DNA of 64,000 bases from Stereum hirsutum FP-91666 SS1 (Eukaryota > Basidiomycota > Agaricomycetes > Russulales > Stereaceae), in contig NW_006763143.1 in NCBI RefSeq assembly GCF_000264905.1, positions 155,711-219,710 of the forward strand, written 5' to 3'. Below the pieces are notes generated by a model. That model was not told the DNA's origin. It did no database searches and worked only from the letters and a program-made list of their open reading frames with translations. Each line of letters opens with the position of its first letter. The first letter of the stretch is position 1. The position numbers and the translations under genes were made by a program. Of the stretch, positions 45,288 through 59,266 are shown one piece after another.

Positions 45288-46608
45288 ATGTCGCCCTCTC
45301 TTCCAAAGGCCTACAAGGCTGGTGCGCATTATTCCTCTCCCTACTCGTGCCGAGAGCGCGTTCACTGACAGAGTGCTTCGTTTCGTTGCGACAGTCATCA
45401 GCCCTGCTCCTCACCAGCCGTTCGAGGTCGTCGAACGCAAACTCCGCGACCTTCAACCCGCAGAAGTTCTCATCCGAGTTCACGCATCCGGTATCTGCAA
45501 CTCAGACCACTTCGTTCACGAAGGCTCTTGGCCGGGGCTCTCTTATCCTCTGGTCCCCGGCCATGAAGTCATCGGCCGCATCGCTGCTGTGGGCTCTGAG
45601 CTCAAGGACGACATGAGGCTCAAGGAGGGGTCATTGGTGGGAGTGGGATGGAATGGCGGATGGTGCGGTAGATGTGAATGGTGTAGAAAGGGCCAGTTTT
45701 CTTATTGCGTCAAGGGTGAGGTCACGGGGTTCACACGGGATGGAGGACATGCGGAATACATGTACGCACCTGAGACTTGTAAGCCTATTCTGAAGATGTT
45801 CGTGTCAGATCCAATACTGAGACCTCTCTCACAGCGGTGATCAGTGTACCTGAAGAGGCCCTCAAGGACGCAACATACGCGGAACTTGCGCCATTGTTCT
45901 GCGCTGGTACAACTGTGTTCGACGCCATCAGACACTGTACTTGGGCTCCTGGTGATATCTGTCTGGTTCAAGGTATTGGCGGCCTTGGCCATCTTGCCGT
46001 TCAGGTCCGTCGCGGTCGTATCTGATCTCTCGGTCGACGTCGCCCCACTGACAAGTCCTACGTACCTTCCTATCTGACAGATGGCTTCCCGGATGGGTCT
46101 CAAGGTAAGTAAAACTAATCTGTGTTGCAGTTGACGACCTTGATGTTCAACACTTGTCTCACAGGTCATCGCCTGCTCCTCCGGCTCCGCAAAACGCGAC
46201 CTCGCGCTCTCCCTCGGCGCGACTGAATACCTCGACTCATCTGCGACGGACGTACCCGCTTACCTCCAATCCCTCGGCGGCGCCGTTCTCGTCCTCTGTA
46301 CCGCCCCCTACGCAAAACACATCAACTCAATTCTGCCTGCCGTTGCGAAAGATGGCACCATCATGCTCGTCTCCGCGGCCACCGACGGAAAGATCGAGGT
46401 CGACAACCTGTTCCTCAACATGAACCGTGCGTCCCTCAGAGGATGGAGTTGTAGAGCGGCGCCAGACTCCGAACAGATGGTGAAGTTCTCGGCAGAGAAG
46501 GGAGTTAAGGCATTAGTTCAGGAGTTTAAGATTGAGGATTTTGAGGGGGCATATCAAGGCGTTGTGGCGAACCAGGCGAGGTTCAGGAACGTTGTGGTGT
46601 TTCCTTGA
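45288..46608 (+). CDS. Zinc-dependent alcohol dehydrogenase (MDR family)
   Basis: A cytosolic NAD(P)-dependent oxidoreductase of alcohols and aldehydes. The start at 45288 gives MSPSLPKAYKA, and an intron then leads to VISPAPHQPFEVVERKLRDL. The GroES-like domain has catalytic zinc ligands in GICNSDHF and in VPGHEVIG. The structural zinc site is complete (CGRCEWCRKGQFSYC, about 45665-45710). Then GFTRDGGHAEYMYAP, and in the next exon ELAPLFCAGTTVFDAIR. The dinucleotide-binding turn is GIGGLGHLAVQ (about 45975). A short exon MASRMGLK precedes VIACSSGSAKRDLALSLGATEYLD. It ends ARFRNVVVFP at 46608. About 360 residues, normal. The substrate cannot be told; aromatic or aliphatic aldehydes are likely. 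Confidence 0.9.
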
Positions 46609-48132
46609 AAGATGTACATACAATGCGCCTTGAGAAGAGGTTAGAATGTTGATGGTTTGCACTGTTGTGGCATTCTATACGATATTTCTGCCTACAATAA
46701 GAGGGACGGCACAAAACTGAAGATGGTAGTGATTCTAGCGAAAGACTGAGTCCGGACTCCGATATGGCCCGAGTAGCGCGTAGGACTGCGCCCATGCCGT
46801 GGGAACAAATTACTACCCCGTTAGACGCGCAAGTTGCGCGCAAGTGTCCGCTCGTTCTTTCTTCCACCCATCATCTTCCTCACATAGCTTGTAATTATCT
46901 CCGTTGACTCATCTTTATTTAAACGTCAAAAAAGGCGCGCGCCGTGTTTGCTCTGATCATCTCGGACTACTAACTTGCTCGGAAGCTCTAGCCTCCTCTC
47001 CTTGCGCTGCTTGCTCACTCGTGTTCCGTCAACGTCGGCCTGCCCTGGTTCCACAGCGATCAAGTTACGATGAGATTATCCGGGGCAGTAAATTTCGTTC
47101 TTCAGGGTAAGGTTGATGCGCTCACCTCGGAAACCTGGGTCTTATGCCATCTTGAAGACTAGGATTGGACAAGGCATATCAGAGGCATTTCGTTCTTCTT
47201 CGAATCGAGGTCGCACTTTTTGTCGCTGATTTTCTATCCGTCTTGGAAATCATACGACTACGTGCGTATATAGCTTCCTCAGGCTCTCCTGTCATCGGAG
47301 GGGTCATTGGTGAGGAAATCACTCGAGTCGTTTACTTCACTTCCGACTTCCCGAAACGGTGGTCGACTACAATACACTGATCGTTTATGGCGTGGCTGTG
47401 TAGAGTCCCCATCGCGATGAAACTGAACCCAGGCTTTCTAGGCCGCGATCTCCCTGCTCGCCAGGCCCCATCTCTGTTCCGACAGTCCAAGTTTTGACCT
47501 TCGGCTTCGAAGTGGCACAGCACAGTTGTGTAACACAGGAGCCCATTCCGTTTTCCACGCTTCGCCACTGGAAGTGTGCTCTTCCTTTGCGTTTGGTCGA
47601 TCTATGCCTTCTCTCGTTCATACCATTTGAGATACCCGTCCTCCAAGACCCATCACGCCCATAGTGCATTTGGCTCATTCGGCGTCTGGCATCGTTTGAA
47701 GCTACACAGTGTACCAGACACTGGTGTTGTAGTCGGCAATGAATTAACGAATGCATACGCCGATGGATACACCGATGTCTGCGCTACTTCACTCATCCAG
47801 TGCACGCTAACCGAAGTCGTCTTGGCTTTTGACTATGAGCCTGCATCCGGAACCGCACGGGCGCATCATTTTGTTTGGCACCGTGGAACGGCTCCATCTT
47901 TAGCGCACTGCGTAAACTCAGCCTTCAAGCGAGTGAGAAAGAACGTGTCCATAGTTCCGTTGTAATATCTCGTGTATTCGATGATGCAACCCGATCTTGC
48001 TCCGTTACAATGGGCTTGCGGTAACTGAGCACCACTACGTATAAGAACGAGCAGCATCCCCCTGAGCACCCCAGCCTCCTCCGTCTACCATTCACCGACC
48101 TGGTTCAATTGCATCTACGGGCGATTGCTTCG
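46609..48132. other. Intergenic, 1.5 kb, nothing recognised
   Basis: Several open frames of up to 129 residues exist (for example 47576-47965, +), none with a known family or convincing splice structure. TATAAG at 48040 lies about 90 bp before the GMC start and may be its TATA box. Confidence 0.45.
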
Positions 48133-50634
48133 ATGTCTCCTTCTCGGACTTCGCTCCTAGGTTCTCTTCTTCTCTTGAGTTCTGCGGCCATCGACGCGAA
48201 ACTTCTCGCAGAGCCGTCCTCGATCCTCAACAAGACATATGATTTCATCGTCGTGGGCGGTACGTCACGTTCATCTACCGTCTCTTGAGGACCAGTCTCC
48301 CTGACGTTGGCGATATTATCCGGATAGGTGGGACTGCCGGGTCCGTCGTGGCTAGTAGACTGAGTGAGACGAGTGCAAGCGTTCTCCTCATCGAGGCTGG
48401 TCTTGAGTACGTCTTTATATATTCATCGGCCTCCACTCAATGCTCATGTCTTTCAATAGCAACGCCAACATCTTCGACGCCGAGGTTCCATGGTTCTGCT
48501 TGGACATGACCCCGAACCAGCCTTGGGACTGGAATTATACGGTCACAGCTCAATCCGCGCTTGATAACAGGACGTTCCCATATCCTCGTGGAAAGCTCTT
48601 GGGAGGAAGTAGCTCCGTCAGTGCGTGATATTTCCCTTTTTATATGCGAGTGCAGTAATTCTTATTGGGGGTTCAACCAGATTTCTTGGTCTACAACTAC
48701 GGTGGTTCCGATGACTTCAATCGCTACGCGAACGTGACGGGCGATGATGGTTGGTCCTGGAACGGGCTCGAAGCTTACAGGGACAAGGTGAGTACTCCTC
48801 ATGCACTTTTCAATTGCAGCGCTGATCTCAAGCTGTATAGACTGAACATTTCGTTCCTCCGCAAGATGGGCACAGTACGTAATGTCTAATCATCGATGCC
48901 TCTTAAACTGACAACTATTTTTTCAGATACTACTGGCCAGTATATCCCGTCCGCGCACAGTACCAACGGAACGCTCTACACTTCCTTGCCCGGTTACCCC
49001 ACTGGTATCGACAATATGCTCGTCCAGGCCGCCAACCAGCTCCCAGAATTCCCTTACACCGAGGACATGAACCAAGGCAACGAGATCGGCTTGGGTACGT
49101 TTCAACTCATGCAGAGTCTTGTTGGTGTCTTTATTCACCTCGACGTCTTGATACAGGTTGGGTCTACGCTTCGGCTGGGTATGGCACGCGCAGTAGCGCC
49201 GCTACTGCGTACCTGACCTCAGATGTCTACTCCCGGAATAACCTCGACGTACTCGTTAAGCACCAGGTCCTCAAGCTGGTCAGCAACGATTCATCCGCCG
49301 GTTCACCTGCGTTTACGTCCGTTCAATTCGCCGCCTCTCCTGATAGTGAGTTAACCTTCATTCCATCCCCGTCGACTTCGATTGCTGATCCTGTCACTCG
49401 TAGGCACCATCTATACCATGAACGCCACTAAGGAGGTCATCCTGTCCGCCGGCTCCATCGGTACCCCGCAAATCATGATGCTTTCCGGCATTGGAGACTC
49501 TGCTCAACTTGAGCCTCTGAACATCACCACCATCGTCAACTCCACTCAAGTCGGCCGAAACCTGCAGGACCACCCAGTGCGTCATTTCTCCTCAGATCAC
49601 TCTTACTCAGCATAGCCAAAGACTCAACATTTCTCGTTCAGCTCCTTCCTAACCAGTTCTCCGTCAACTCGACTGACACGTTCGACGAGGTGCTCCGCAA
49701 CACCACCATGTTGAACGGCCAGATTGCGGAATGGAACAACACGAAGACTGGCCCTCTTGTGAACACCCTTACGAACAGCATTGGCTGGTTCCGCGTGCCT
49801 GATAACTCGAGTGTTTGGGAGACCTACGACGATCCTTCAGCGGGTCCCACTTCCGGCCACTACGAGTTCGTTTTCGCCGTACGTCACTCCTTCCGCCCTC
49901 CGATCCTTACAATCCACTAAAATGTGCCCTTGTACTTAGAATGGCTTCGTCGGCATCATCCAAGATACTCCCACCTCTGGAAACTACCTCACGGCTATCA
50001 CCAATCTTGTCACTCCGACCTCTCGTGCGCCTCACGTCTTGATCTGTTCGTCGCGCTCCTTGTACTGATCTTTGAGAATGTGTGCACAGGCGGAACCATC
50101 ACGCTCAACTCCAGTAGCCCGTGGGATTATCCCTTGATCGATCCTGCCTTCCTCAGCGAAGAAGTTGACCTTGTTCTCATGCGCGAGGCATACAAGGCTG
50201 TCCGCGTCTTTCTGTCGGCGCCCGTCTTCGACGGGTACATCATCGGGCCTTACGGGGCTGCCAACGCCACCTCAGACGACGACATCGATGCATACATTCG
50301 CAACCTTACCAGTGAGTTGCTAGCCACTGAGGCACTGTCGGTTTCCTGACGATACTGCATAGCATCCGTGTGGCACCCTGTCTCGACTGCCGCCATGGGT
50401 GCGAAGGACTCTGACAGTGTCACCACGCCCGATCTTTTGGTCAGGGGAACTACCGGCCTCCGCGTCGTCGATGCATCCGTTATGGTGAGCACGCTGATTC
50501 CTTCCATCAAGTTTTCATTACTGACCTCAGTCTATCATTAGCCGTATGTCCCAGCTGCCCATCCCGAGGCCGGAATTTACCTCATCGCAGAGCGCGCCTC
50601 CGACCTCATCAAGAGCGCTTGGAAGCTCTCATAA
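48133..50634 (+). CDS. GMC oxidoreductase (aryl-alcohol oxidase-like), secreted
   Basis: An FAD enzyme that oxidises alcohols, often yielding hydrogen peroxide for wood decay. The start at 48133 gives a signal peptide (MSPSRTSLLGSLLLLSSAAIDA). Then comes the FAD-binding turn YDFIVVGGGTAGSVVASRL (split by an intron), LLIEAG, and the GMC signature FPYPRGKLLGGSSSVN (about 48575). Middle blocks are NATKEVILSAGSIGTPQIMMLSGIGD and GRNLQDHP. The catalytic His is in TSVWHPVSTAAMG (about 50365), and the C-terminus has DASVMPYVPAAHPEAGIYLIAERASDLI. The second active-site residue is His in AAHPEAG. Many NxS/T sites fit secretion. About 600 residues, normal. Aryl-alcohol oxidase is the closest guess; other GMC oxidases are possible. 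Confidence 0.9.
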
Positions 50635-51160
50635 ATATCCGATATGCGTCTCTTCAACTTAGACTAAGTTATCTATGTCCTTGGCGATGATCACCTCAGG
50701 CTTTACACTCATGCAATCCTTCTCCCTTCACTCTCGTTGAATATTATCCCGTTCTCTGCATACACTAATCACCACGGTGATTCTTTATCCTTTACATAAT
50801 TCCTTCTATACACCTCTTATCTTTGGTGGTTCATAGCCGCCTCCTAATCATAGTTTGATTGTTGCTTTCCTCGAGGATACAAGATGCGTGCAGCGCGAAT
50901 CAGCTTTTGTACCGCAATGGTATGGCCCACAAATCCCCATGGGTAAATACTGCAACGGGTAGTGTCCTGAGCACTCGACTGTCGTCATCACAAAGTGTTG
51001 CACTACGGTGCCTTGTTTTTTTGTCCATGAAGCTGGTGTATTGTGACCCAGCGCTTAACACGACGACATAGAAGGTGCCTTGGAGGACCATTCCCTCGTG
51101 CGTAGGATTACATTTCGAAGGATAGGACGATTATGATCGGTGTACATATAGTAGGTCATG
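50635..51160. other. Convergent intergenic stretch
   Basis: Shared 3' flank of the GMC gene (+) and the MYND gene (-). A pyrimidine- and AT-rich start is consistent with a 3' untranslated region. No gene seen. Confidence 0.5.
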
Positions 51161-53399
51161 TCAGGTCGTACTGGTTGGTTCGTCCTTCCTTCTGAACCTG
51201 AAAGGTAGCTCCAGCTCGGTGACAAGATCGTCCACCTCATCTTCATCGTCTGAACAATAGATGGGCACGAGCGCGAATCCGCACACCAATCTATGCTCGA
51301 CCCAGTCTCTGTCATTGATTGACAACGGTCATGAGTCTTCATTTATAAGGAAAAGTAAATCAAAGTCGTACCTTTTCTGGCAAGCCGGGCCACAATACTC
51401 AGTCCTGTGGCATGCACTGCAACGCGCCGTCACTCTTCCCTTACATCCACGTCTCCCGCAGACTCTGTTCATGAGACAGTCCCTATATAGATGATTCAAT
51501 TGGAGTAAATTCTGAAGATGTATATCTTCGTCCCAATTTAACTCATTTTCATCAATGAACTCCGGTGGCGATGGTCGGTCGGCGCCAGCGGATGCGGCGT
51601 CGAGCAATGCACGCATAGAGGCGGCTCGAGGGAGTTGTGCGCGAATGAGTAGTAGGAGTGATGGCTTGCGACGGCAGACCTCTACGAGATCGGTGAACAC
51701 CCCGCTTACGTGCCATGAAGTGCGGTAGTTGTCTGGATTCTCTGATCAGCTCCGAGCTTTGCGAGTTGCAGAGAGAGCCTTCAAGCAAACGTACCCATAA
51801 GCTCTTGGCGGGTTGCATAACGAGGAGGAGCAGCGTCAAGAGCATCGAACAGTCCTGCGTGCACCAACGTCTTGATGAATACACTGACGTCTTCCACACG
51901 CATTTCCTGTAGCTCATGCAGCGTTCGACTCGCAAGCTCGAAGACTTCACTGAATATCTCGTCCCGAACATTTTTAGCTGTCCCTTGGTCGTATGTTCGT
52001 GCTTTTATAGGGCGCCATATCAGGAGAAAAAGGGCCTTCCACAACGATGTGGCCCGAAGAAATGTCATGATAAAGTCGTGGCGAGCGGTGCCGAGGATAA
52101 CGTCGAAACGGATCTCACCTTCGTCGAGGGCAGCGTCGAGAAGGGCTGACAAGAACCTTGGGACATTCGATATTCGCCCTTCATCGTCATCGGGCCAGTC
52201 GGGAGAAAGAGACTCGGTAAATTTGGCGAAGAACCTCTTGGTCGAACCGTTACTTCCTCGTAAGATATTAGCGAATAGTGCCCCCTGGTGTGCCATTTTG
52301 AGTGACGAGGATGGAAGAAGACGAGTTGCATTAATTGCATCTTCCACCACTCCCCCGAACGTACTGAGTTCCCAGAATGAGCTTGCTTGTTGCCAATATC
52401 TCGCGGCGAGGGCGACAGTACGATCCGCGTGGTTATGATATACCTGTTAGGATCGATATCAGCGATTGGCCAGTATGCAGATAGGGATCTATCAAGGAAC
52501 GAACTTGGAGAGCTGAAGGATCATACTTTGGGACAGACTGGAGGAGCGGCTGGACGGTGAGAACCCATTCGTCTCGAGCAGTATCTGAGTGTGCCGCATC
52601 CGTTTTGGGGTTTGTGTCCCATAACTGTAGTACAACAATTATTAGCAAATGTCAGACATCAAACTGGACTGTCTCTTACGCGGTTAATCATAGCCGTCCA
52701 GTGTGTTTTCATGGCGGTGACGAACAAAGCATTAATGGCTGGTGGATCCTTGTTATGACGTGACATAAAGGAGACGTTGAGTATGGACAGGGGTCCATAG
52801 TACGTAGCGTAGTCCTACAGTGCCCAAGTGTAAGAAGGCATCACAGCAGGAATACACGGAAAACTCGATCCGTACTTTGGCCCTTTCGTCGCTTCTAGCC
52901 TTCCCGCGTGCGACTTGGGCCTCTTGAAGCTTTGTAACATCATACATGATCCAAGATCTTAAGTTGACCAGTCACAGTTTTGCATAAGACCTCCACCACG
53001 CCAGCCTGGACGAGGCTATACCAAACAGGATTCCCCAAATCGCGGCGAGCAGCGCGATCGAGAACCTCCAGCACTGGGACGATGTCCTTCGGAAAACATG
53101 GATAGTGTCAGAAATTATATGGGCCGAGGATCGATTTATACCCATACCGAAACAGTGTCTCCCCATTTGTTTCGCACACCTTCGATAGGCTGCAGATCGA
53201 AAACATCCAGAACCCGTCGAGTATTCGAGGTGAGACGTCGGATCCATCTTTCTTCGATTTCTTTATCAGGCTCCAGAAGTGCATAGACTCTCGTGGTAGA
53301 CGATGTTGACTTTGGTGGCATGTCAATCTGAGCAGGCAAGCAAGAGAACTCAACAGGACCAGAACTGACAGGAGAAGCGGAGTCACGGTCCAAGTTCAA
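51161..53399 (-). CDS. MYND zinc-finger protein
   Basis: The C-terminus holds a MYND finger, a protein-interaction module: CGRRGCKGRVTARCSACHRTEYCGPACQKR, continued after an intron by DWVEHRLVC (about 51280-51470). All Cys and His ligands are present. It ends FRFRRKDEPTSTT at 51161. The rest is a long helical region over several exons without another recognised domain, with stretches such as AKFTESLSPDWPDDDEGRISNVPRFLSALLDA and FSEVFELASRTLHELQEMRVEDVSVFIKTL. This layout is common in basidiomycete MYND proteins. The start is 53399 (MNLDRDSASP); an in-frame ATG at 53321 (MPPKSTSSTT) is an alternative. Confidence 0.8.
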
Positions 53400-53770
53400 A
53401 CTCTGTTGCGTCTTGGTTGCGTCTGTTCGCCGCGCGCTCTATAGTGAGGAGGAACGATTGTCTTCCTCGAGCCGCGCGCATGCCGGCGCGCTGTTTCCGA
53501 TTTCGCAAATTTGCCGCCACTGTGGCCCTCTTTAGTTGTAATAGCCTCCAGCTCACTCCAGCTGCAGCTGGCTATTCGTCAAGGACAATTGGGAGTACAT
53601 AGTATTGGACAAAAATATGCCCCACGAGACGATTATGAGAACAAAAATCAAAATGATGCAAGGGAAGTGCATTAGTATACAGTGCATGCGTAGCTAAAAC
53701 AGTCGGCGGGGTATGATGATGCCTTCACAAGTCCATTATCCGCCATACATTTACAGATCCATTATACACT
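53400..53770. other. Promoter of the MYND gene and 3' flank of UBP2
   Basis: Same-strand spacer of 371 bp, GC-rich near 53430-53520. No gene seen. Confidence 0.45.
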
Positions 53771-56700
53771 TTACTTTGAGTTCGTCTCCAAATCACGTCG
53801 ATGAATTGTATCAATATGTTGCGTTCCCTTCTTCACAAAGACGAGCTATGACACGATACATTAGTATCGGCGTTCACAAAAAGGATACCATGAGAGGCGA
53901 CAAACGTACCAAATACGGGTTCGCTGTTGACCCCGTCGTATCCGCCAATACCTCATCCTTCGGCACCTTCGACACATCAGAATCATTGTATTTGAACCAT
54001 TGATCTGGGTTATCAGGGAGGTTTCGAGAATAGAAGAAATAGTGGCCCCAAGACGGTGATGAGCCGCGATGTATGAACACGGAAGTAAGCTCGTATTCCG
54101 CTCGTTGGTCGTTCGCCCAGACATCTTCCAAGTCGCCTTTCAGCTTTGTGGCATGGGTACGTAAGGAATCGATCTCTGCTGCTAGGTATGGTTGCTCGGC
54201 ATTGAACAAGGAGACAAGGTCCTCGTCGAATTCGGGAAGCTCGACGGAGTCCTGTTTCTTAAGGAAGTCGAGCGCGTTACCAAGTGCGGGAGCAAACGGT
54301 GCATGCTGATGACAGTGCACAAATTAGCAGAGGTTCGTAGACGCAGGCAATGAGCATTCTTACTTTCCCTGCCGTTAGCAAGTGCAGGCGCTCGCGACAT
54401 GCATTCAGTTCGGCCTGGATGACCTTCGCTCGTTCCTTCTTCTCCGGGTTCGCACTATCCAAGAATCGGTCCATGTAGATCGTTTCCCCGAACTTCAGGT
54501 AGACCTGCGACTTGTACGGCTGTAGTGTCTCCCGATCGAATTGCCCCCTCTAAAAGCCAACGATAAGCGTCGACTCGCTTCAGAACGGAATCCAACAGAC
54601 GATGCTCACCTGCAGCTGAATTTGCAGTATTGGCGGTACGTCAACGAGGGTGACCTCCATATGCGCCTTCTTGCTCTCAAACTCCACTTCATCGTCGAAG
54701 TAACCTGCCAGACCGTCGTACAGGTCGTAGCCTTCTCTGGTCACGTTGACAGGAAGAAGGGAATATAGGTCTTCGCGTTCATGAACTGACGATCGACTTT
54801 GCGTCTCCTGGGGTACAACGCTGACCCGTTGCTTGACAGTGCCAAAGAACAGTCTACACGAGGCAAATATAACGAAATAAGAATGGTAAGTTGACGGCTT
54901 AATGGTTAACGGAGCGCACCTTTTCACTACACTGGTCTTGTCCGGTTCTGAAGTATCGGTCCCGTCAAACTTCAGCAATGCCGCCTCGATCTGGAAGATA
55001 CAGTTGTCCATACACTCCGAAACATCATGTTGCCGGCCTACAAACCGGAGTGTATGAGCATATTTCCGTCGTCCTGAGCGAATAGACAGTGGACCACATA
55101 CCAAACATCATGACAGAGTCGGACGCCGGCTTTCTTGGGGGAAGTGGTGGCGGCTTCGGCGCCACTTGCTGCCCGCTCGCTTCCTGTGGCCCCTCCACCA
55201 CCTCCACCTCCATGACCTCGTCCTCCCCATCCTTCCCGCCACCTCCTACCTCCGCAGCTTCCAAAGTCCGCCGTCGAACGGGGTCCTGCCCAACCGGGCT
55301 TTCCAACATCGCATCCGTAGGCGAATGCTCATACTTCGCAGCTCCCAAAGGCGGAACGATGACATAATTCTCCTTATCCAGATCCACGTCCATGTCCGCA
55401 AACGTCGTCCTCCTTTCTGGATGCGACACAGATTCCCTCGTCCGCTTTCCAAGCACAGAAGACGACGACGACGAGCCTTCGCCCGGAGATCCGGGTCCGG
55501 TGTAAATAGACCCAGGAGATGCGGCGCTAAGAGGTAATGGAACGTCCGCTGGATTGGGTTGAGACGTGAATTGGGCAGGTTCGGCGGTGAGCATGTGATG
55601 AGAGCCAGATGGTCCGTCGTCGACGAGTGTGGCATCGGTGTCGTTCGACGTATCCGTCCCGCCACGTTCGAAATCATCCTCCTCTTCGTCTTTGGAGGTG
55701 ATGAGAGCGAGTTTGGCGAGTTCGACGGTGGGTGTGACGGCTGGATTATCGCAACTTTCGAGCTGTTCAAACAGTTCTGCAAGTTGACTCACAACTGGCG
55801 TACATTTCTCGTCAGACGGCATATTCTGTGAGTGGAAGTGAACGGAGTTACTTACACTTCTTCGAACGCAGGATTTCCCTCCGCGTGACATTCCGCCCGC
55901 CCACACGATGCCGCTTCAGATCATCATCCGTCAACTTGTCCTCGTCAATAGATTTGAGCTGGGCATTGATCAGAGGGGCGATCGCGTCCCGCAGTTCTTT
56001 GATGGTGTAGAAGTACTATAATTGCCAGATAACACATGAGTCTGTGCGACTCGAGGGAGAAAGAGAGTCGAAAATACCTGGAGGAGGGAATTGAGATAAC
56101 ATGTGTTCCCGAGTTGATTGAGACCGCGAGGCCAGTCTGAACGAGTGGGGACTATAACTTCACCAGCTGTGTAGTAGACGGCAATGAGAAAACGGGTTAC
56201 AGAGAACCAAGATATTTCACAGAGAAACTTACGATCGACGCCAGTAGTGAGGAACTGCCTCAGCCGTTCACTATCTCTCGTCTCTGCGATCACGGCCAAA
56301 GCCTCACGCATCGTATCTCCCGAACTCGGCTGGTCCTCGATCTACACAACCATTCCCAAAAAATTAGTTCGTCCCGTCTGGACACAGACTGTAAGCGCGT
56401 AAGAACGAATGCTCACCCTCATGGAGAAAATAGTGATCAACATCGACTCGTCCACATCCTGCGGCACATCCAACGTCGTAAACGCCCTATCCGGCGTCAT
56501 CTTCGTCCCCAAACTCTCCTCCTCCCACAGCTTCATCATTTCCCTCGAGCCCTTAACCTGCGCCACCCTCAAAAACGCCTCCATCACCTCCTCGTACTTC
56601 GCTTTCCCTCCCCCACCAGCACCGACAGCTCCCGCGGTCTGCCACACCCTCTTCTTCGCATCCTTCCAAGCATTGATCACGAACTCTTCCTCGACTTCGT

Positions 56701-59266
56701 CGTCTAGTTCTACGCCGAGGGCGCCGTGCTGTCCGAACCCGAGGAGGGCGATGGAAGAGGCGTAGTCTTCGGTTGTGAAGCGGTGCCGGGAACGTTCTTC
56801 GATGATGAGGTTTTGTAGTTCGTCTGGGAGGATCTCCCCGTTGGCGGAGAGGGCTTGGAATATCTTGATGTAAGCCGTGAAGTAGTCGATCATCCCCGCA
56901 GGGTCGCAGCGGCATTGAGCCAGGTAGGCAAACACGAGAAGTTCTGTATCATCACCGCCGCGAATAATAAAGATGAGCTATCCATGACCAACAAATGGTG
57001 AGAGAAAAAGTGAACGTACGAGGGGAATACGTAGACTGCGTCATCCCCAACACCTCCCACGCATGTATCAGCTCCGAATTATACCTCAAAGCCAACGGTA
57101 TCTCCCCCCTCGGTATCTGGTCCGGATGGGCACCCAGCGCCTCCTGATAATGTTCCCTCTGGCTAGTAACGGTAACCCACGGTCTCGCAGCCCCATGATC
57201 CTTCAGCTGTGGCGTGAACCGAGTCTGATACTCGACCGCCCATGCGCTGAGCTCGATCCATCCACGGAGGAGTTTCGCGCGGCTTTGGCGGCCTTGAGGT
57301 GTGACGAGGTCGATAGTGGGTGGGTAGAGCCCGAAGGAGGCGTCCGTGCCTGCTCCGTCGTCCTTGAAGTAGAATCCGAGCGACTCGAAGATGGTATGCC
57401 TAGAATGCGAGAAGTATCAGTATGTTCGGTGTGGCGGTAAAAGAAAATGGGATCATACACGGTCTCGTCGTATCCAATTTTCTTCTGGAATGTTTGTTTA
57501 TTGACGGGCACAGGGCGATTCTCTCTCTCCCATACCTTCTTCTCGATGACCCTGTAACATCGTCAGCCACTCCACCCAACGACACACAAAGCAGAAACCG
57601 ATGGTCGAACGTACTTCAGAATAAGCTCTAGAGCGATCAACGCTGTCGTCGGACCATTCTTGCCCACGATCGGATTCTCCGTCTTCGTCTTGACGAGCTG
57701 GTCGATATGTTTCGCCTCCACAACTCCAGGAAGCACCTCCGATGAAGCGACACAATACAGTGAGCACTGACAACACACGTAAAGATCGAGCAGGTCGGTC
57801 TCTTCGTCTTCCTCCTCCTCTTCAGCCATCACACCCTCCATCGGCACCGCATCGTCGGGTCCCTGACTCTGCACAACGTCCATATCACTCTCAGACTTCT
57901 CTTTCTTCACCTCCGCTTGATCTCCTTCCGTCTCCGCCTCCTCGTCCTCCTCCCCCGGCTTTACCTTCCGTTCCCAGTCTCCCCTCCTGAACGGCGGCGT
58001 CAAATTCCTCCCCTCCACGGCCTTCTCATAAACATGAAAATGATGCGTCCTGTTCGCCTTCTTCCCACCCAACCCCTCCGCCTGCAAACAATTCCCCGTC
58101 TTCCGTCTCCTCGTCTGGTCCGGGAGCATGACCCCGTCCGGATGAGCTGCGAGGAACGATTTCGCGAGCGGCGGGAGTTGGGAGGATGATTTCCAGATGA
58201 GGAGCACCCAGCTGTTATGTTTCCGACAGTAATACGCGTTCGGATGTGGGATCGCCGTTCGTACTTCTTCAGCCGAGGGCGGAGGGACCGGTGGACCTGA
58301 AGTCACAGGAATCGGTTTCGGCGTACCCAGCGACAGAGACGACGCGCCCGCACTAGCATTAGAAGCGACCGAACCCGCGCGAGCATGGGCAGGACTGCTC
58401 GGTTGTGGTAATTTCGCGATATCAGGCGGCGTGACGCCCACGGAAAACAAGGTATGTTCCGCATCGTGCAAACATTCCACCATCAACGGCGGTAAGATCC
58501 CTCTCCCTGGCCTAGGCGGATCTTTCAATTTCTCTGGATCCCACCAGTTCGTTTCCTGTTCGAGATCGCGTCCGTCGATCTCGATGTTACGCAACGCGGA
58601 GTTCCACCCCGAAGCGGAGTAGTTCGTGCTGTCGAGGGACCAGTGGGCTGCGGCGTTGGACAAGGTGAGGTTATAGTTGTCGTTATTGTCGTTGTAGTTG
58701 TAGTTCGTCGTGCTGGAATCAGATGGGAAAAAGAGACCGGGAATGGGACTGGGCGTACGATTGTTGTTGGTATTGACCGCAGCCCCCCATTCGGCGTTCT
58801 GGCTCGGAGCTCCCCACGACGTCCCGGGAGCATAGTCATGGTGCTCCGTCGAGGCAGCAATGCCATCATCGATCCCCCACCCCGCAGAGCTCGAAGACGC
58901 CTGGCCGGCGAGATACAGAGGATTGTACGCGGCAGGAAGGGCTGAAGATTTGCCCCAGGTCGGAGTATCGGTATCGTCCTGTACGAGTTCGGGTTCGCGG
59001 AACGGGGAAGAACCCTCGTTGGGCAAGTTGACCGTCGTGTTTGAGGAGCCGAGGTTCTGGTTTTGGCTAGCGCTGGTAGAGGGACTGAGAGTGGGAAGGG
59101 GACGGGAGGGGAGGGGAGGAGGAACGAGGGAGGAACGAGAGGCGTTGGATGTGCTGTAGAATGAAGCGGGGTTGACGGAGGTATCCTTTGCGGTAGAAGA
59201 GAGGGTCGAGGAGACAGAGGTCCTCTTTTCAGAAGACTTTCCCTTGGAGTTGTCCGGGCTTGACAT
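53771..59266 (-). CDS. UBP2: Ubiquitin carboxyl-terminal hydrolase, Ubp2 type
   Basis: A cysteine deubiquitinase; in yeast Ubp2 works with Rsp5/Rup1 and prefers K63 chains. The start at 59266 opens a Ser/Asn-rich leader of about 220 residues, then the Ubp2 N-terminal region (NAYYCRKHNSWVLLIWKSS, DLYVCCQCSLYC). Helical repeats follow around 57500-56400. The Cys box is GLNQLGNTCYLNSLLQ, with the catalytic Cys codon at 56099-56101. QHDVSECMDNC lies after an acidic, disordered insert of about 200 residues (55090-55800). The His box is SPSWGHYFFYSRN, with His at 54042-54044, followed by WFKYNDSDVSKV. The last splice, PYL to LVFVKKGTQHIDTIHR, sets the true end at 53771. Well over 1,300 residues, in line with Ubp2. 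All catalytic motifs are intact. Confidence 0.92.
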